Part shown: positions 44,324-53,773 of the stretch, piece by piece
How the letters are laid out: every line of letters begins with the position of its first letter
How positions within the stretch are numbered: position 1 is the stretch's first letter
From: Caulobacter sp. X
GTDB taxonomy: Bacteria > Pseudomonadota > Alphaproteobacteria > Caulobacterales > Caulobacteraceae
DNA: 64,000 nucleotides
Reading direction: 5' to 3'
NCBI RefSeq assembly: GCF_002742635.1
Contig: NZ_PEGF01000001.1
Location: forward strand, 1,488,001-1,552,000
Program-made: the position numbers and the translations under genes
The notes under the pieces: model-generated
Told to the model about the DNA's origin: nothing
Databases searched by the model: none
Seen by the model: only the letters and a program-made list of their open reading frames with translations

Positions 44324-47300
44324 CTATTGGCTTGCCAGGATCCGCCGCAGGTAGAAGCGGAACTTGTATTCGTTGTAGGCCCCGAACGTGTCGAGCGAGG
44401 CCTCGCCGCCGGCGGCCGAGCCGCCGCGGAACTTGTACTCGCCCGAGAGCAGGCCGGTCAGGCCGACGCCCGTCTTGCTGGCCGAGTCGTAACGGGCCAG
44501 CACCGTGTTGTCGGAGGCGGCGTAGGACTCGATGGCCTGCTGGGCCGCCGGGCTGTTCGGGAAGATCGGCGAGCTGTCTTCGCTGTACGACTGCACGCCG
44601 ATGCTGAAGGCGGCCTTGGCCCGCCAGCGCTCGCGCTCCTTCGAATACGACACCGGCAGGGCGACGCTGACGAACTGCTGCGGGCTGAAATAGCCGCCCT
44701 GGCCGAAGCTGAAGAAGCGCAGGTTCTTGTCATAGGCCTGCATGTTGGCGTTGATGCCGATCTGCAGCTGGTCGCCATTGCTGTCGATGGGGCGGAAATA
44801 GGCGCCGGCGTTGATCTCGTAGCCGGTGTTGCTGGCCACGTTGCGACCGGTCAGGTGGCGGTAGGCCACGTCGGCATAGGCGCCGGCCGAGCCGAAGTTC
44901 GCCGAAGCGCCCAGGCTGCCGCCGCGACGGACCACGCCGCCCCACTCCACGCCGGTCAGCAGGTCGCGGGCGCCGGAATAGGCCAGGACGCTGTCGGTGA
45001 TCGGGCGCTGCTCGATCGTGGCGCGGACCTGGGCCTCGCCGATGTCGAGCCGCCCGGTCAGGCCGCCCGTGAAGCTCTTGCGCATGAAGCCCAGCGGCGT
45101 GATGCCGGCGTCCAGCGAGAGCGGACCGGAATCGTAGAACAGCGACAGGCCGGCGCCGGCCTTGCTGCTGCTGTCCAGGCTGGGCAGGACGATGGTGTTG
45201 CCCGCGACGATCGCCTCGGCGGCGACCAGCGGGTTGGTGCCGATATTGGCGATGGCCGACTGCTTGGGCGCCCCGGCGCTGATGATCACCGGATTGACCG
45301 CCACGCCCAGTCGACCGATCCCGAACGGCGAGATCGAGGCGGCGATGCGGGTGTTGGCCTCGAACAGCTGGCTGGTGCCCTCCTCGCCCGTGCGGGCGCG
45401 GAGGTTGGCTGAGCCTTCGAACTGCGGCGCCGTCGACTGGCGCAGGGCGGCGATCTCGCGGCCGACCTTTGCCGGCAGCGGCGCGTTGGCCGGCAACGGC
45501 GCACTGGACGACTTGGCGGCGTAGGCGCGCGGCGGCGTATAGGCCGGCGCGGGCGTCGGCAGCGGGGCCAGCGAGGCCGGTCCGGCGGCGGCGTACGGCG
45601 AGGCCTGATAGGCCGGAGACGCCGAATAGCTCGGCGTCGCGGCGGCCGCATAGGTCGGCGCGGCCGGCGTCGGAAGCGCCGGCGGGTTCGAATTGGCCGG
45701 CAGGCTGGTCCCGATCCCCATCGTCGACGGATCGCTCTGCGGCGAGTTCGAGGGGATGGACGCGTAGCTCGAGGCCGGCGCGTAGCTGGGCGCGGGCGCG
45801 TAAGACGCATAGGCCGGCGGCTGGGCGGCGGCCGCGTTCGGAAGCTGCGGCAAGGCGAAGGCCGGCGCCGCGGTCGAAGCCGCGGGCGCGCCGTAGGTCG
45901 GGAGGTCGGCGGCCTGGGCGATCGCGCGGGCGGCGAACGGGTTCGGGCCCAGGGCGCCGCCGACGCCGGCGGGAGCGCCGGGCTGGACGCCCTGACCGCG
46001 CGCCAGCAGGGTCTGGGCGCGCTCGAACGCCTTCAGGGCCGCGCGCTCGCGTCCCCTCGCCTGCTCCATCTGACCCAGCTGGTAATAGAGGTCGGGATTG
46101 TTCGGCTGGATCGCGATCGCGCGACGCAGCAGGTCGTTGGCGCGGTCGTAGTCGCCCGTCCGCACGGCCACGCGGGCCGAACCGGCCAGAGCCTCGTAGT
46201 CGTTCGGATTGATCGAGAGCAGGGCTTCGTAGGTCTGGGCGGCCTGCGGAGCTAGATCACCGGTGTCGTACAGGCGCGCCAGGGCCGACAGCAGCATCGG
46301 ATCGCGCGGGGCGACCGTGAAGCCTTGCGACAGGGTGTCGAAGGCCGAAGCGTAGTCGCCGGCCAGGCGCAGACGGTCGGCGCGACGGGCGCTGTAGAGC
46401 GCCGCCAGGCTGCGATACTCGCTCTGCGGCTGCTGCTGGGCGGCGGCGTTCAGCAGAGTGATGGCGGCGGCGTCCTGGCCGGTCTGGGCCAGCACCGCCA
46501 GGAAGCCCGAGGCCTCCGACGGCTTGAAGCTGGCCGGCGGCTGACGCGCGGCGTCCAGCGCCAGGGCGGTGGATTGATAGCTGTCGCCAAGGTCCAGCAG
46601 GGTCTCGGCGATGCGGCCGCGCACGCCGAAGCTGGGCGAGGTGCGAGACAGCAGACCGCGCAGCAGGCTGACGCCATCGACCGGGCGGCCCTGGGCGCCC
46701 CAGCGCCTGGCCTGTTCGATGGTGCTCAGCGCGTCGACGCGGGCGATCAGGTCCTTGACCGCCCGGGTGCGGCTGGCCTCGGGCACGCGGCGCAGCAGGC
46801 CGATGGCCTCGTCGTTGCGGCCGCGCGATTCCGAGTACAGCGCGGCGGCCTGCAGGGCCTCCGGGTCGCTGGACTGGTACAGCGGGGCCATCAGCGACTG
46901 GGCCTCGGCCTCCTGCCCCTGGTCGGCCAGGAACTTGGCGTAGTCGTAGCGCGACCACGGATTGTTCGGATTGGCGGTCAGGGCGGCCGACAGGGCCGCG
47001 CCGGCGCCGAAGGTGTCGCCGCGCTTCTGAAGTTCGGTGGCGCGAGCGCGCTCGATGGCGGCGCGGGTCTGGCCGGCGGTGGGGCCGGTCAGGGTGGCGG
47101 CGATCTGGCTGGCCTCGTCATAGCGCGCCTGGTCGGCCAGGGCCTGGGCGAGGCCGGCGATGGCCTCGGGCCGCTGCGGGGCCGTGGCGAGGGCCGCGCG
47201 GAAGGCGGTCTCTGCGTCGGTCGGTCGGCCGAGAGCCGCCAGCGACTGGCCCCACAGGACCTGGGCCTCGATGCGATCGGGGTTCGAGCCATTGGCCAGC

Positions 47301-48139
47301 GGACGGGCGTCCTGCTCGGCCTGGGCGTAGCGACCGCCTTCATAGGCGGCGCGGGCGCGCGACAGGGTCGAGAAAAACTGGGCCGACCGCAGGGCCTCGC
47401 CCCAGCGCTGGTCGCCGGACGGCCCCTTGCTGGCGCGCTTGAGCAGCTCCTCGGCGTCGGCGAAGCGGCCTTGCTGCAGGCGGATGATCCCGAGGCCGCC
47501 GGCGGCGTCCAGGTCGCTGGAGCGCTCGCGCAGGGCCTGGTTGAACAGGCGCTCGGCGCCGGCGAGATCCTTGCGCTGCAGAGCCTCGAAACCCGACGCG
47601 CGCGAGGCGCCGCTGGGATCGATCGGCGGCGACGGTTTGGTCTCGGCCTTGCCTTGGCGCGGATCGTCCACCGCCGCGTTTTCGTTGCTGGCGACCGAGG
47701 CGCTGGTGCGGGCCTTCAACGCCTTTTCCAACGCCACGACCCGCGCGTCCGACGCGCTGGTGGCCGACCGCAGCTGCTTGAGCCAACGATCACCGGCGCC
47801 GATATCGCCATCCTCGATCGCGTACGACGCCAGGCGCTGCAGCACCTGCGGGTTGTTCGGGCTTTCCCGCAACGCGCGCTGCAAGGCCTGGAGGCTGAGG
47901 TCGTTGCGGCCGCGCTTGCGCTGGGCGGCGGCCTGGTTCAGCAGCGCGGAGACCACGCCGCCCTGGCTGGCGCCCTGAGCCGGCGGCGGCGGGGCCGCCA
48001 TCTCCGGCTTCAGCGTCTTGGCGCCCGGCACCAGCGGCTGGGCCGCCGGCTTGTCGCTAGGCAGGCGGGGTTGGACCTGAGCGATGGCCGTCGAGGCCAG
48101 CAGGCTCGACGCCAGCGAGATACAGGCGATCGTCTTCAT
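44324..48139 (-). CDS. bcsC: Cellulose export protein BcsC (TPR scaffold and outer-membrane barrel)
   Basis: A 1,271-residue protein. A signal peptide (to about residue 20) is followed by TPR-type helices from about 50 to 745. Next comes a Pro/Ala/Tyr-rich low-complexity linker at about 750-905 with repeated 'PAYA/PSYAP' words. The C-terminal BcsC barrel domain (about 915-1271) includes GVEWGGVVRRGGSLGASANFG and ends YEYKFRFYLRR-like. BcsC bridges the periplasm and forms the outer-membrane pore for cellulose. Four-base overlap with bcsB. Full length and apparently intact. Confidence 0.94.
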   Translation of the reverse strand: MKTIACISLASSLLASTAIAQVQPRLPSDKPAAQPLVPGAKTLKPEMAAPPPPAQGASQGGVVSALLNQAAAQRKRGRNDLSLQALQRALRESPNNPQVLQRLASYAIEDGDIGAGDRWLKQLRSATSASDARVVALEKALKARTSASVASNENAAVDDPRQGKAETKPSPPIDPSGASRASGFEALQRKDLAGAERLFNQALRERSSDLDAAGGLGIIRLQQGRFADAEELLKRASKGPSGDQRWGEALRSAQFFSTLSRARAAYEGGRYAQAEQDARPLANGSNPDRIEAQVLWGQSLAALGRPTDAETAFRAALATAPQRPEAIAGLAQALADQARYDEASQIAATLTGPTAGQTRAAIERARATELQKRGDTFGAGAALSAALTANPNNPWSRYDYAKFLADQGQEAEAQSLMAPLYQSSDPEALQAAALYSESRGRNDEAIGLLRRVPEASRTRAVKDLIARVDALSTIEQARRWGAQGRPVDGVSLLRGLLSRTSPSFGVRGRIAETLLDLGDSYQSTALALDAARQPPASFKPSEASGFLAVLAQTGQDAAAITLLNAAAQQQPQSEYRSLAALYSARRADRLRLAGDYASAFDTLSQGFTVAPRDPMLLSALARLYDTGDLAPQAAQTYEALLSINPNDYEALAGSARVAVRTGDYDRANDLLRRAIAIQPNNPDLYYQLGQMEQARGRERAALKAFERAQTLLARGQGVQPGAPAGVGGALGPNPFAARAIAQAADLPTYGAPAASTAAPAFALPQLPNAAAAQPPAYASYAPAPSYAPASSYASIPSNSPQSDPSTMGIGTSLPANSNPPALPTPAAPTYAAAATPSYSASPAYQASPYAAAGPASLAPLPTPAPAYTPPRAYAAKSSSAPLPANAPLPAKVGREIAALRQSTAPQFEGSANLRARTGEEGTSQLFEANTRIAASISPFGIGRLGVAVNPVIISAGAPKQSAIANIGTNPLVAAEAIVAGNTIVLPSLDSSSKAGAGLSLFYDSGPLSLDAGITPLGFMRKSFTGGLTGRLDIGEAQVRATIEQRPITDSVLAYSGARDLLTGVEWGGVVRRGGSLGASANFGSAGAYADVAYRHLTGRNVASNTGYEINAGAYFRPIDSNGDQLQIGINANMQAYDKNLRFFSFGQGGYFSPQQFVSVALPVSYSKERERWRAKAAFSIGVQSYSEDSSPIFPNSPAAQQAIESYAASDNTVLARYDSASKTGVGLTGLLSGEYKFRGGSAAGGEASLDTFGAYNEYKFRFYLRRILASQ

Positions 48140-50394
48140 CGCGGGTCCACTTCCCTGTCGGACAGGCGCTTACGTTCAAGGACGCCGAGCACGACCCAGA
48201 ATCCGCCCCCGATTATCAGGGAAGCGCCGATCACCGCCAGGGCCAGCAGCAAAGGATTGCGGCTGCACCACCACATCACCGCCACCCACCAGGGCAGGTG
48301 ACCGGACCAGAAGCCCGGCGCGACCTGGAAGCTGTTGAAGCTCTTGTCGGTCGCGATCGCAAGATCGCCCTGCATCGCGGCGTTGGCTTCCGGCTTGGCC
48401 ATCGAATTGACGATCTCGGGCAGCCGCCCTGGGTTCGCCGAAAGCACGGCGACGACCACGCGGCTCTTGTCGAACGGCGAGCGCCAGCTGGTCACGCCGG
48501 AGAAGTCGCTGTTCGTCACCAGGGCCGCGTCGGCGGCGACCGGATCGCGCTGGTCGACGTTGGAGCCGAACCGCGAGAACAGGCGCGTGATCGGCGAGGT
48601 CGAGGCCACGCGCAGCTGGCTGCCTTCCACGCGCACCGGGGCGCTTTGGAACAGCTCCGAGGCTTGCGAGGCCAGCGACAGCGGACCGACCACCAGCACG
48701 TCGCGACCGCGCAGGGTGGGCGACTCGCCCGGACGGGCGATGGTCACGCCGACGGCGGGCGCGCCGGTGGAGTCGCCGATGCGGCCGATCAGGGTGAACA
48801 GCGCCTGCAGCGTGTCGGGTTGCGGCGCCTGCGGGATCAGGACCAGGGTCTCCGACAAGTCGGCGACGCGGCTGAACGGGAAGCCCGAGCTGGCGAAGAA
48901 GGCGAGGTCCGGCATGCGCGAGAAGTGGTGCGCGCCGGTCAGGTCCAGCGTCGAGTCGGCGTCGATGCCGACGCGGATGCCGATCGGCAGGATGCCTTCG
49001 CAGGCGCCCTTCTTCTTGCTGTGCAGGTCATAATAGAACTGCAGCTGGTTCTGACCAAAGATGTTGTAGCCGGGGATGTCCACCGAGGCCGAGTGCTGGA
49101 TCGCCGAGACGCCGATGGCGTCGCGGATCTTGGCGGCGGTCCGCTCGGGACGCAGCGGGATCGAGCGGATGTACTTGTCGTTGGCCAGCACATCCAGGCG
49201 CGACATCGTATAGTCCAGCCAGGGACCGGCCGGATAACGGTAGCCGAAGGTCAGCTTGGCGCCCGGGCGCGGCCAGAAGAACAGGTCCGGGGCGGTGCGG
49301 AACTCGGCCGTCAGCAGGCCCGGACGCAGGCCCGCGCCTTCCAGATAGGACTGGCCCACGAGGTCGCCCAGCCGGACGGGACGGCGGGTGTCGACCCAGC
49401 GCGGCGCGTCATAGGGCTGACGGCGGGCGATGGGCTGCGGCGTGACCTGGGCCTTCTGGCCCGACAGGCTCTTGGGCGAGGCGGCCAGCACCCGGGCGGC
49501 GGCCAGCACGTCCTCGTCGGAGCCGCCGCTGACCACGAGGAGCGAGGCGTAGGGATTGCGCGGGTTGCGCACGAGACTGATCGTCGGGCCCGAGGCTTCC
49601 GGAACGACCCAGCCGCCGATCTGGCTGCCGGCGCGGGCCAGCACGACGGCGTTGCCGTTCGGCAGGTCGCTGTACAGCACGGGGAAAGAGAAGCCGTGGA
49701 AGCTGGCGGTCATGCCGAAATAGGACGCGGTCGCCGCGCCGGCGGCGATCAGGTCGTTGGACGGCGCGCCCGCGAACACGAACGGCAGCGTCAGTTGGCG
49801 GCCTTCGGTGGAGTCGAAGAACGGGCCCGGCAGGCGCGAGAGCGAATCGCCCACCGACAGCTGCTGCAGCGTCAGGGTCAGCTTGCTGCGGGTGTTGCTG
49901 ATATTGGCCCACAGCGTCGAGTGCAGCGGGTCTTCGCAGCTGCGCGTGTAGTGGCTGATGAAGCGGAAGCCGAGACGGTTCTCGTTGGTGAACAGGCCTG
50001 GATCGATCGGCAGGGTCACGACCACGCCGCCGGCGCCGTCCGGCGTCAGGGGCACGGTGCCGATCACCTCGTCGTTCAGCAGCACCGTCAGGTGGCTGAG
50101 GTCGGCCAGCAGGGTCGGCGAATAGGCGAAGTTCAGGGTCAGCTGGGCGCTGGTGACGACTTCGTCCTGGCGCAGGTTGACCGGAATGCCGGCCTCGCCG
50201 GCCGAGCCGATCAGGCGCAGCGGCCGGTTAACCTTAAGATCCTCGAGCGTCATCGAAAGCGTGCGGACGCCGCCGGTGACGGGCTTGGCGGCGGCGTCGG
50301 GCGCGGCCGGCGCGGCGGCGGCGGGACGGCTCGCGGCGCGCGCCGTCTGGGCGTGGCCCTCGCCCGGTCCCAGCAGGCCAAGGCCCAGGCCCAC
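48136..50394 (-). CDS. bcsB: Cellulose synthase periplasmic subunit BcsB; abnormal start
   Basis: A 752-residue BcsB with two carbohydrate-binding/flavodoxin-like repeats (for example LRQDEVVTSAQLTLNFAYSP near 80 and QSYLEGAGLRPGLLTAEFRT near 350). The C-terminal membrane helix is near 705-735. It passes the glucan from BcsA into the periplasm. The only reachable start is GTG 50394, which gives a signal peptide lacking its positively charged n-region. The same frame upstream continues as hydrophobic signal-like sequence (STLAAILAVG) but hits TAA at about 50428 without any ATG. The true start may have been lost by a small indel at the bcsA junction. Confidence 0.9.
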   Translation of the reverse strand: MGLGLGLLGPGEGHAQTARAASRPAAAAPAAPDAAAKPVTGGVRTLSMTLEDLKVNRPLRLIGSAGEAGIPVNLRQDEVVTSAQLTLNFAYSPTLLADLSHLTVLLNDEVIGTVPLTPDGAGGVVVTLPIDPGLFTNENRLGFRFISHYTRSCEDPLHSTLWANISNTRSKLTLTLQQLSVGDSLSRLPGPFFDSTEGRQLTLPFVFAGAPSNDLIAAGAATASYFGMTASFHGFSFPVLYSDLPNGNAVVLARAGSQIGGWVVPEASGPTISLVRNPRNPYASLLVVSGGSDEDVLAAARVLAASPKSLSGQKAQVTPQPIARRQPYDAPRWVDTRRPVRLGDLVGQSYLEGAGLRPGLLTAEFRTAPDLFFWPRPGAKLTFGYRYPAGPWLDYTMSRLDVLANDKYIRSIPLRPERTAAKIRDAIGVSAIQHSASVDIPGYNIFGQNQLQFYYDLHSKKKGACEGILPIGIRVGIDADSTLDLTGAHHFSRMPDLAFFASSGFPFSRVADLSETLVLIPQAPQPDTLQALFTLIGRIGDSTGAPAVGVTIARPGESPTLRGRDVLVVGPLSLASQASELFQSAPVRVEGSQLRVASTSPITRLFSRFGSNVDQRDPVAADAALVTNSDFSGVTSWRSPFDKSRVVVAVLSANPGRLPEIVNSMAKPEANAAMQGDLAIATDKSFNSFQVAPGFWSGHLPWWVAVMWWCSRNPLLLALAVIGASLIIGGGFWVVLGVLERKRLSDREVDPR

Positions 50395-52568
50395 GGCCAG
50401 GATCGCCGCCAGCGTCGAGGCCCCACACGATTATAGGCCGCCGACGCCCTCGGCGTGTCGCGATGGCGCCACCAGAACAGGATCGACAGGGACGCGCGCA
50501 TCAGGTCGGTGAACGACTGCCAGGCCGACCAGGACACGTGATCGTCGATCAACGGCCAGGCGTCGGCGCGGCCCATCACGACCCGCACCAGTTGCCGCCG
50601 CGATTCCAGCGTCATTTCCGTGAACATGAACCTCAGCCCGCCCTTCCCGCTTCCCAACATCTTGACCGGGAACCCAAACGTCTTCTCGGCCGCGAACACC
50701 TCCACGTGGGTCACGGTCCGTCCCTCGATAACATCATCGTCCGGCGCCGGAACCGCCATGCCGCCCATCGAGATGTTCATCGTCTCGGTCGACAGGACGT
50801 GGCCGTCGTCGAAATAGAGCCGCGTGGGCAGAACGACGCCCAGGTGCTCGTGCTTGCGAACCTGCCGGGTCTCGCGTCCCACCGCGATGGCCGTGATCAG
50901 GATCAGCAGGCTGAAACTGGACCAGCCGACATTCAGCATCACCGTGCCCAGCTGCACATCGAAATACTGCGGCAGCAGCAGCTTGGCGATCCCCGAACCG
51001 ATCGCGCCGAACAGCAGGCCGGTGGTGATCAGCAGAGGTAGCAGGACCTTGAAGTCGAAATAGCCCTCTTCCAGGAGACCGCCCTTGTCGGTGACGTTGA
51101 ACTTGCCCTTCTTGGGATCGAACAACGGCAGGATCGTCGGGCCCACCAGGTGGAACGAGATCAGCGACTCGTAGACCTCGCCCCAGAAGGCGCGACGATA
51201 TTTTCCCTGGATGCGCTCGTTGACCAGCACCGACAGCAGGAGGTGCGGGATCGCGTAGGTGACGATCGTCCAGGCCGCCGCGGCGATGATGTTCTGCTCG
51301 AAGATCAGATAGGCCAGCGGCGAGGTCAGGAACACGATGCGCGGCAGCGGAAACTGGAAGTGCAGCATCGCGTTCAGGTAACAGAGGCGCTGCCCCAGGG
51401 TCAGCCCCGGCCCGAGCATCGGATTGTCGATCCGGAAAATCTGCGTCATGCCGCGCGCCCAGCGGGCCCGCTGGCCGATGTGCAGCGCCAGGCGCTCGGT
51501 CGCGAGACCCGCCGACAGACGCGTGTTCAGATAGGCGGTGTTCCAGCCCATGCGCTGCAGCTTGAGCGCGGTGTGGGCGTCCTCGGTCACCGTCTCGCCG
51601 GCGAAGCCGTTGGTCTCCTCCAGCGCCGAGCGGCGGATGATCGCGCACGAGCCGCAGAAGAAGGTGGCGTTCCAGAAGTCGTTGCCCTTTTGGACGACGC
51701 CGTAGAACAGGTCGCCCTCGCCCGGGATGTCCTTCACCGCGCGGATGTTCCGCTGCACCGGATCGGGCGAGTAGAAGTAGTGCGGCGTCTGCATCAGGGC
51801 CAGCTTCGGGTCGGCCTGGAACCAGCCGACGGTTAGCTGCAGGAAGGCGCGCGTCGCCACGTGGTCGGCGTCGAAGATGCAGAGCAGCTCGCCGGTGGTC
51901 TGCGGGATGGCGTTGTTGAGATTGCCGGCCTTGGCGTGCTTGTTGTCGGTGCGGGTGATGTAGCCGCAGCCGGCCTTGCGCGCGAACTCCTCGAACTCCG
52001 GCCGGCGGCCGTCGTCGAGGATGTAGACCTTGAAGCGATCGGCCGGATAGTCCTGGTCCATGGCCGCGAACACGGTGTCCTGAACCAGCTCGAGGCTCTC
52101 GTTGTAGGTCGGGATGTAGATGTCGACGGTCGGCCAGGTCTCGGGCGGGCCGGTAATCTCGCGCACCTTGCGGTCCAGCGGCCAGATGCACTGGACGTAG
52201 CCGAGCACCAGGATCAGCCAGGCATAGAGCTCGGCCAGATAAAGACCGATCCCCAGGCCGGCGGCCAGGGGATTGTCGAAGTGCAGGGTCTGGGTCGTTC
52301 GCCACCAGATGTACCGTGTCGACAGGGCGGTTGAGACCACGACCAGGCCGATGGTCATCTTCCGGCTGTCGCTGAGCTGTCCGATGGCGGCGGAGATCGC
52401 GAAGACGCCCAGGCCGAAGATCAGCTGGCCATTGGTGTCCAGCGGGACGACGACAGCCAGGACGACGACCACCGCCGCCAGCGCGAAGATCGCATAGCGC
52501 GCCGGCGCGGAAGCCACGACGCGGCCGAACAGGCCTTCGCCGAGGTCCGATGCCCCCTTGATGTTCAT
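50250..52568 (-). CDS. bcsA: Cellulose synthase catalytic subunit BcsA; C-terminus runs into bcsB
   Basis: A 772-residue membrane GT2 glycosyltransferase. DDGRRPEF and FDADH are substrate-binding Asp motifs. TEDAHTALKLQRMGW carries the catalytic base. QRARWARG is the QxxRW motif. About eight membrane helices and a C-terminal PilZ-type domain (about 575-680) follow. The PilZ region reads RQVRKHEHLG and NISMGGMA, which depart from the usual R-x3-R and D-x-S-x2-G. The expected end is near residue 712 (RHRDTPRASAAYN). There is no stop there, and the last 60 residues are Arg/Pro-rich out-of-frame translation of bcsB. Confidence 0.92.
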   Translation of the reverse strand: MNIKGASDLGEGLFGRVVASAPARYAIFALAAVVVVLAVVVPLDTNGQLIFGLGVFAISAAIGQLSDSRKMTIGLVVVSTALSTRYIWWRTTQTLHFDNPLAAGLGIGLYLAELYAWLILVLGYVQCIWPLDRKVREITGPPETWPTVDIYIPTYNESLELVQDTVFAAMDQDYPADRFKVYILDDGRRPEFEEFARKAGCGYITRTDNKHAKAGNLNNAIPQTTGELLCIFDADHVATRAFLQLTVGWFQADPKLALMQTPHYFYSPDPVQRNIRAVKDIPGEGDLFYGVVQKGNDFWNATFFCGSCAIIRRSALEETNGFAGETVTEDAHTALKLQRMGWNTAYLNTRLSAGLATERLALHIGQRARWARGMTQIFRIDNPMLGPGLTLGQRLCYLNAMLHFQFPLPRIVFLTSPLAYLIFEQNIIAAAAWTIVTYAIPHLLLSVLVNERIQGKYRRAFWGEVYESLISFHLVGPTILPLFDPKKGKFNVTDKGGLLEEGYFDFKVLLPLLITTGLLFGAIGSGIAKLLLPQYFDVQLGTVMLNVGWSSFSLLILITAIAVGRETRQVRKHEHLGVVLPTRLYFDDGHVLSTETMNISMGGMAVPAPDDDVIEGRTVTHVEVFAAEKTFGFPVKMLGSGKGGLRFMFTEMTLESRRQLVRVVMGRADAWPLIDDHVSWSAWQSFTDLMRASLSILFWWRHRDTPRASAAYNRVGPRRWRRSWPWAWALACWDRARATPRRRAPRAVPPPPRRPRPTPPPSPSPAASARFR

Positions 52569-52570
52569 CG

Positions 52571-53326
52571 TCAGTACGACCCTGGTGATGTCAGTCGATC
52601 GAGGCGCCCCGCGATCGTGTCGATATCGAGCGCGGCCACGCTGCCCGGCGCGGCGCCGACCACGGGCTCGCCGCGCGCGGCCGACTCGGCCAGCGCCTCG
52701 TCATAGTGGACGACGCCGATGAAGCGTTCGGGCGCGTGGGCGGCGATGAAGTCGGCGATGTCGCGGCTGAGACGACGGCGCGGATCGACCTGATTCAGAA
52801 TGCCGAAGGTGTCGGGACGCTCCGAAATCGGGCGCAGCATCAGGCCTTCGCGATAGGTCGGCACCAGGGCCATCGAGCCGGCGTCGGCCAGCAGGACGAT
52901 CAGCTTCAGGTCGGCCAGCGCCTCAAGGCGCTCCTGCATGCGGCCTTCGCCCGGCGTGGTGTCGGCGATGACGATCTCGTCGGGGGAGCGGGCCAGGCCG
53001 GCGAGGGATTCCGCCAGGGTCTCCTCGACCAGCAGATCCTTCATGCGAAGACGTTCGGCGGTGCTGGCCTCGCCATAGGGCGCGACGCGCACGCCGTCGA
53101 CGCCGCTGACCAGGGCGGCCGACCACGGCAGGCCGCGCGCGGTGCAACGCGCGACGCCCAGATCGCCCTCATGGTTCGGGGCGAGCAGGAAGCGCAATGC
53201 GTTCTGGGAATCGAAATCGACGGCGGTGACCTGACGCCCCCGGCGGCGCAGGGCCACGGCCAGGTTGGCGACAAGCGTCGTCTTTCCCACGCCCCCCTTG
53301 GGCGACGACACAACGACAAGAACCAT
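52571..53326 (-). CDS. bcsQ: Cellulose synthesis ParA-like protein BcsQ
   Basis: A 251-residue MinD/ParA-family ATPase with a full Walker A (SSPKGGVGKTTL at 7-18), AVDFDSQNALRFLL and IADTTPG. BcsQ proteins localise cellulose production, often to a cell pole. It is tightly packed between the BcsP-like gene (no spacing) and bcsA (2 bp). Together with CpaE this gives the window two polar-type MinD-like proteins for surface structures. Confidence 0.92.
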   Translation of the reverse strand: MVLVVVSSPKGGVGKTTLVANLAVALRRRGRQVTAVDFDSQNALRFLLAPNHEGDLGVARCTARGLPWSAALVSGVDGVRVAPYGEASTAERLRMKDLLVEETLAESLAGLARSPDEIVIADTTPGEGRMQERLEALADLKLIVLLADAGSMALVPTYREGLMLRPISERPDTFGILNQVDPRRRLSRDIADFIAAHAPERFIGVVHYDEALAESAARGEPVVGAAPGSVAALDIDTIAGRLDRLTSPGSY

Positions 53327-53773
53327 TTAGAGCGCCTTCCGCCCGATCCGCTCAAAGATCTCCGAAAGGGCCTGGGGCGCGGTCTCGACCGCCTTGGCCG
53401 CGCCATAGCGGCTGAAGGCGGCGCCCTTCGGAAGCTCGGCTTCGCCGCCGCGCGCGCGGCCATCGACCTGCAGACGGTCGAACAGCGAGCCATTGGCCGG
53501 CGGTTCAGCCGCGACGGCGGGAGCCGCGGGCGACGGGGCGACGGGCGGGACCTCAACAGGCGCCGGAGCGATGGGAGCGGGCGCGACGGGAGCCGCGGCG
53601 GCGGTGGCCTGAGCGACCGGGGCCGCCGGCGCCTCAGGATGCGAAAGAGCGCTCTGCGCGCGCGCCATCCTCTCGAGAACCGGCCAAGCCTGGTCCGAAG
53701 CGCGCGGCGCGTCGAACTGCTTGTAGTTCACGGTGGACTTCAACTTATCCATGAGGGCGCTAACGTCACTCAC
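53327..53773 (-). CDS. BcsP-like accessory protein, first gene of the cellulose operon
   Basis: A 148-residue protein from GTG 53773 (MSDVSALMDKLKSTVNYKQF), preceded by GAGGAAG. A TTG at 53806 is an alternative. The N-terminal 35 residues are conserved-looking. The centre (about 45-95) is Pro/Ala-rich, and the C-terminus is helical (PQALSEIFERIGRKAL). The layout (short N-terminal motif, Pro-rich middle, position before bcsQ) matches the BcsP-type proteins of bcs operons, but the sequence match is loose. BcsR or a lineage-specific protein are alternatives. Confidence 0.65.
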   Translation of the reverse strand: MSDVSALMDKLKSTVNYKQFDAPRASDQAWPVLERMARAQSALSHPEAPAAPVAQATAAAAPVAPAPIAPAPVEVPPVAPSPAAPAVAAEPPANGSLFDRLQVDGRARGGEAELPKGAAFSRYGAAKAVETAPQALSEIFERIGRKAL

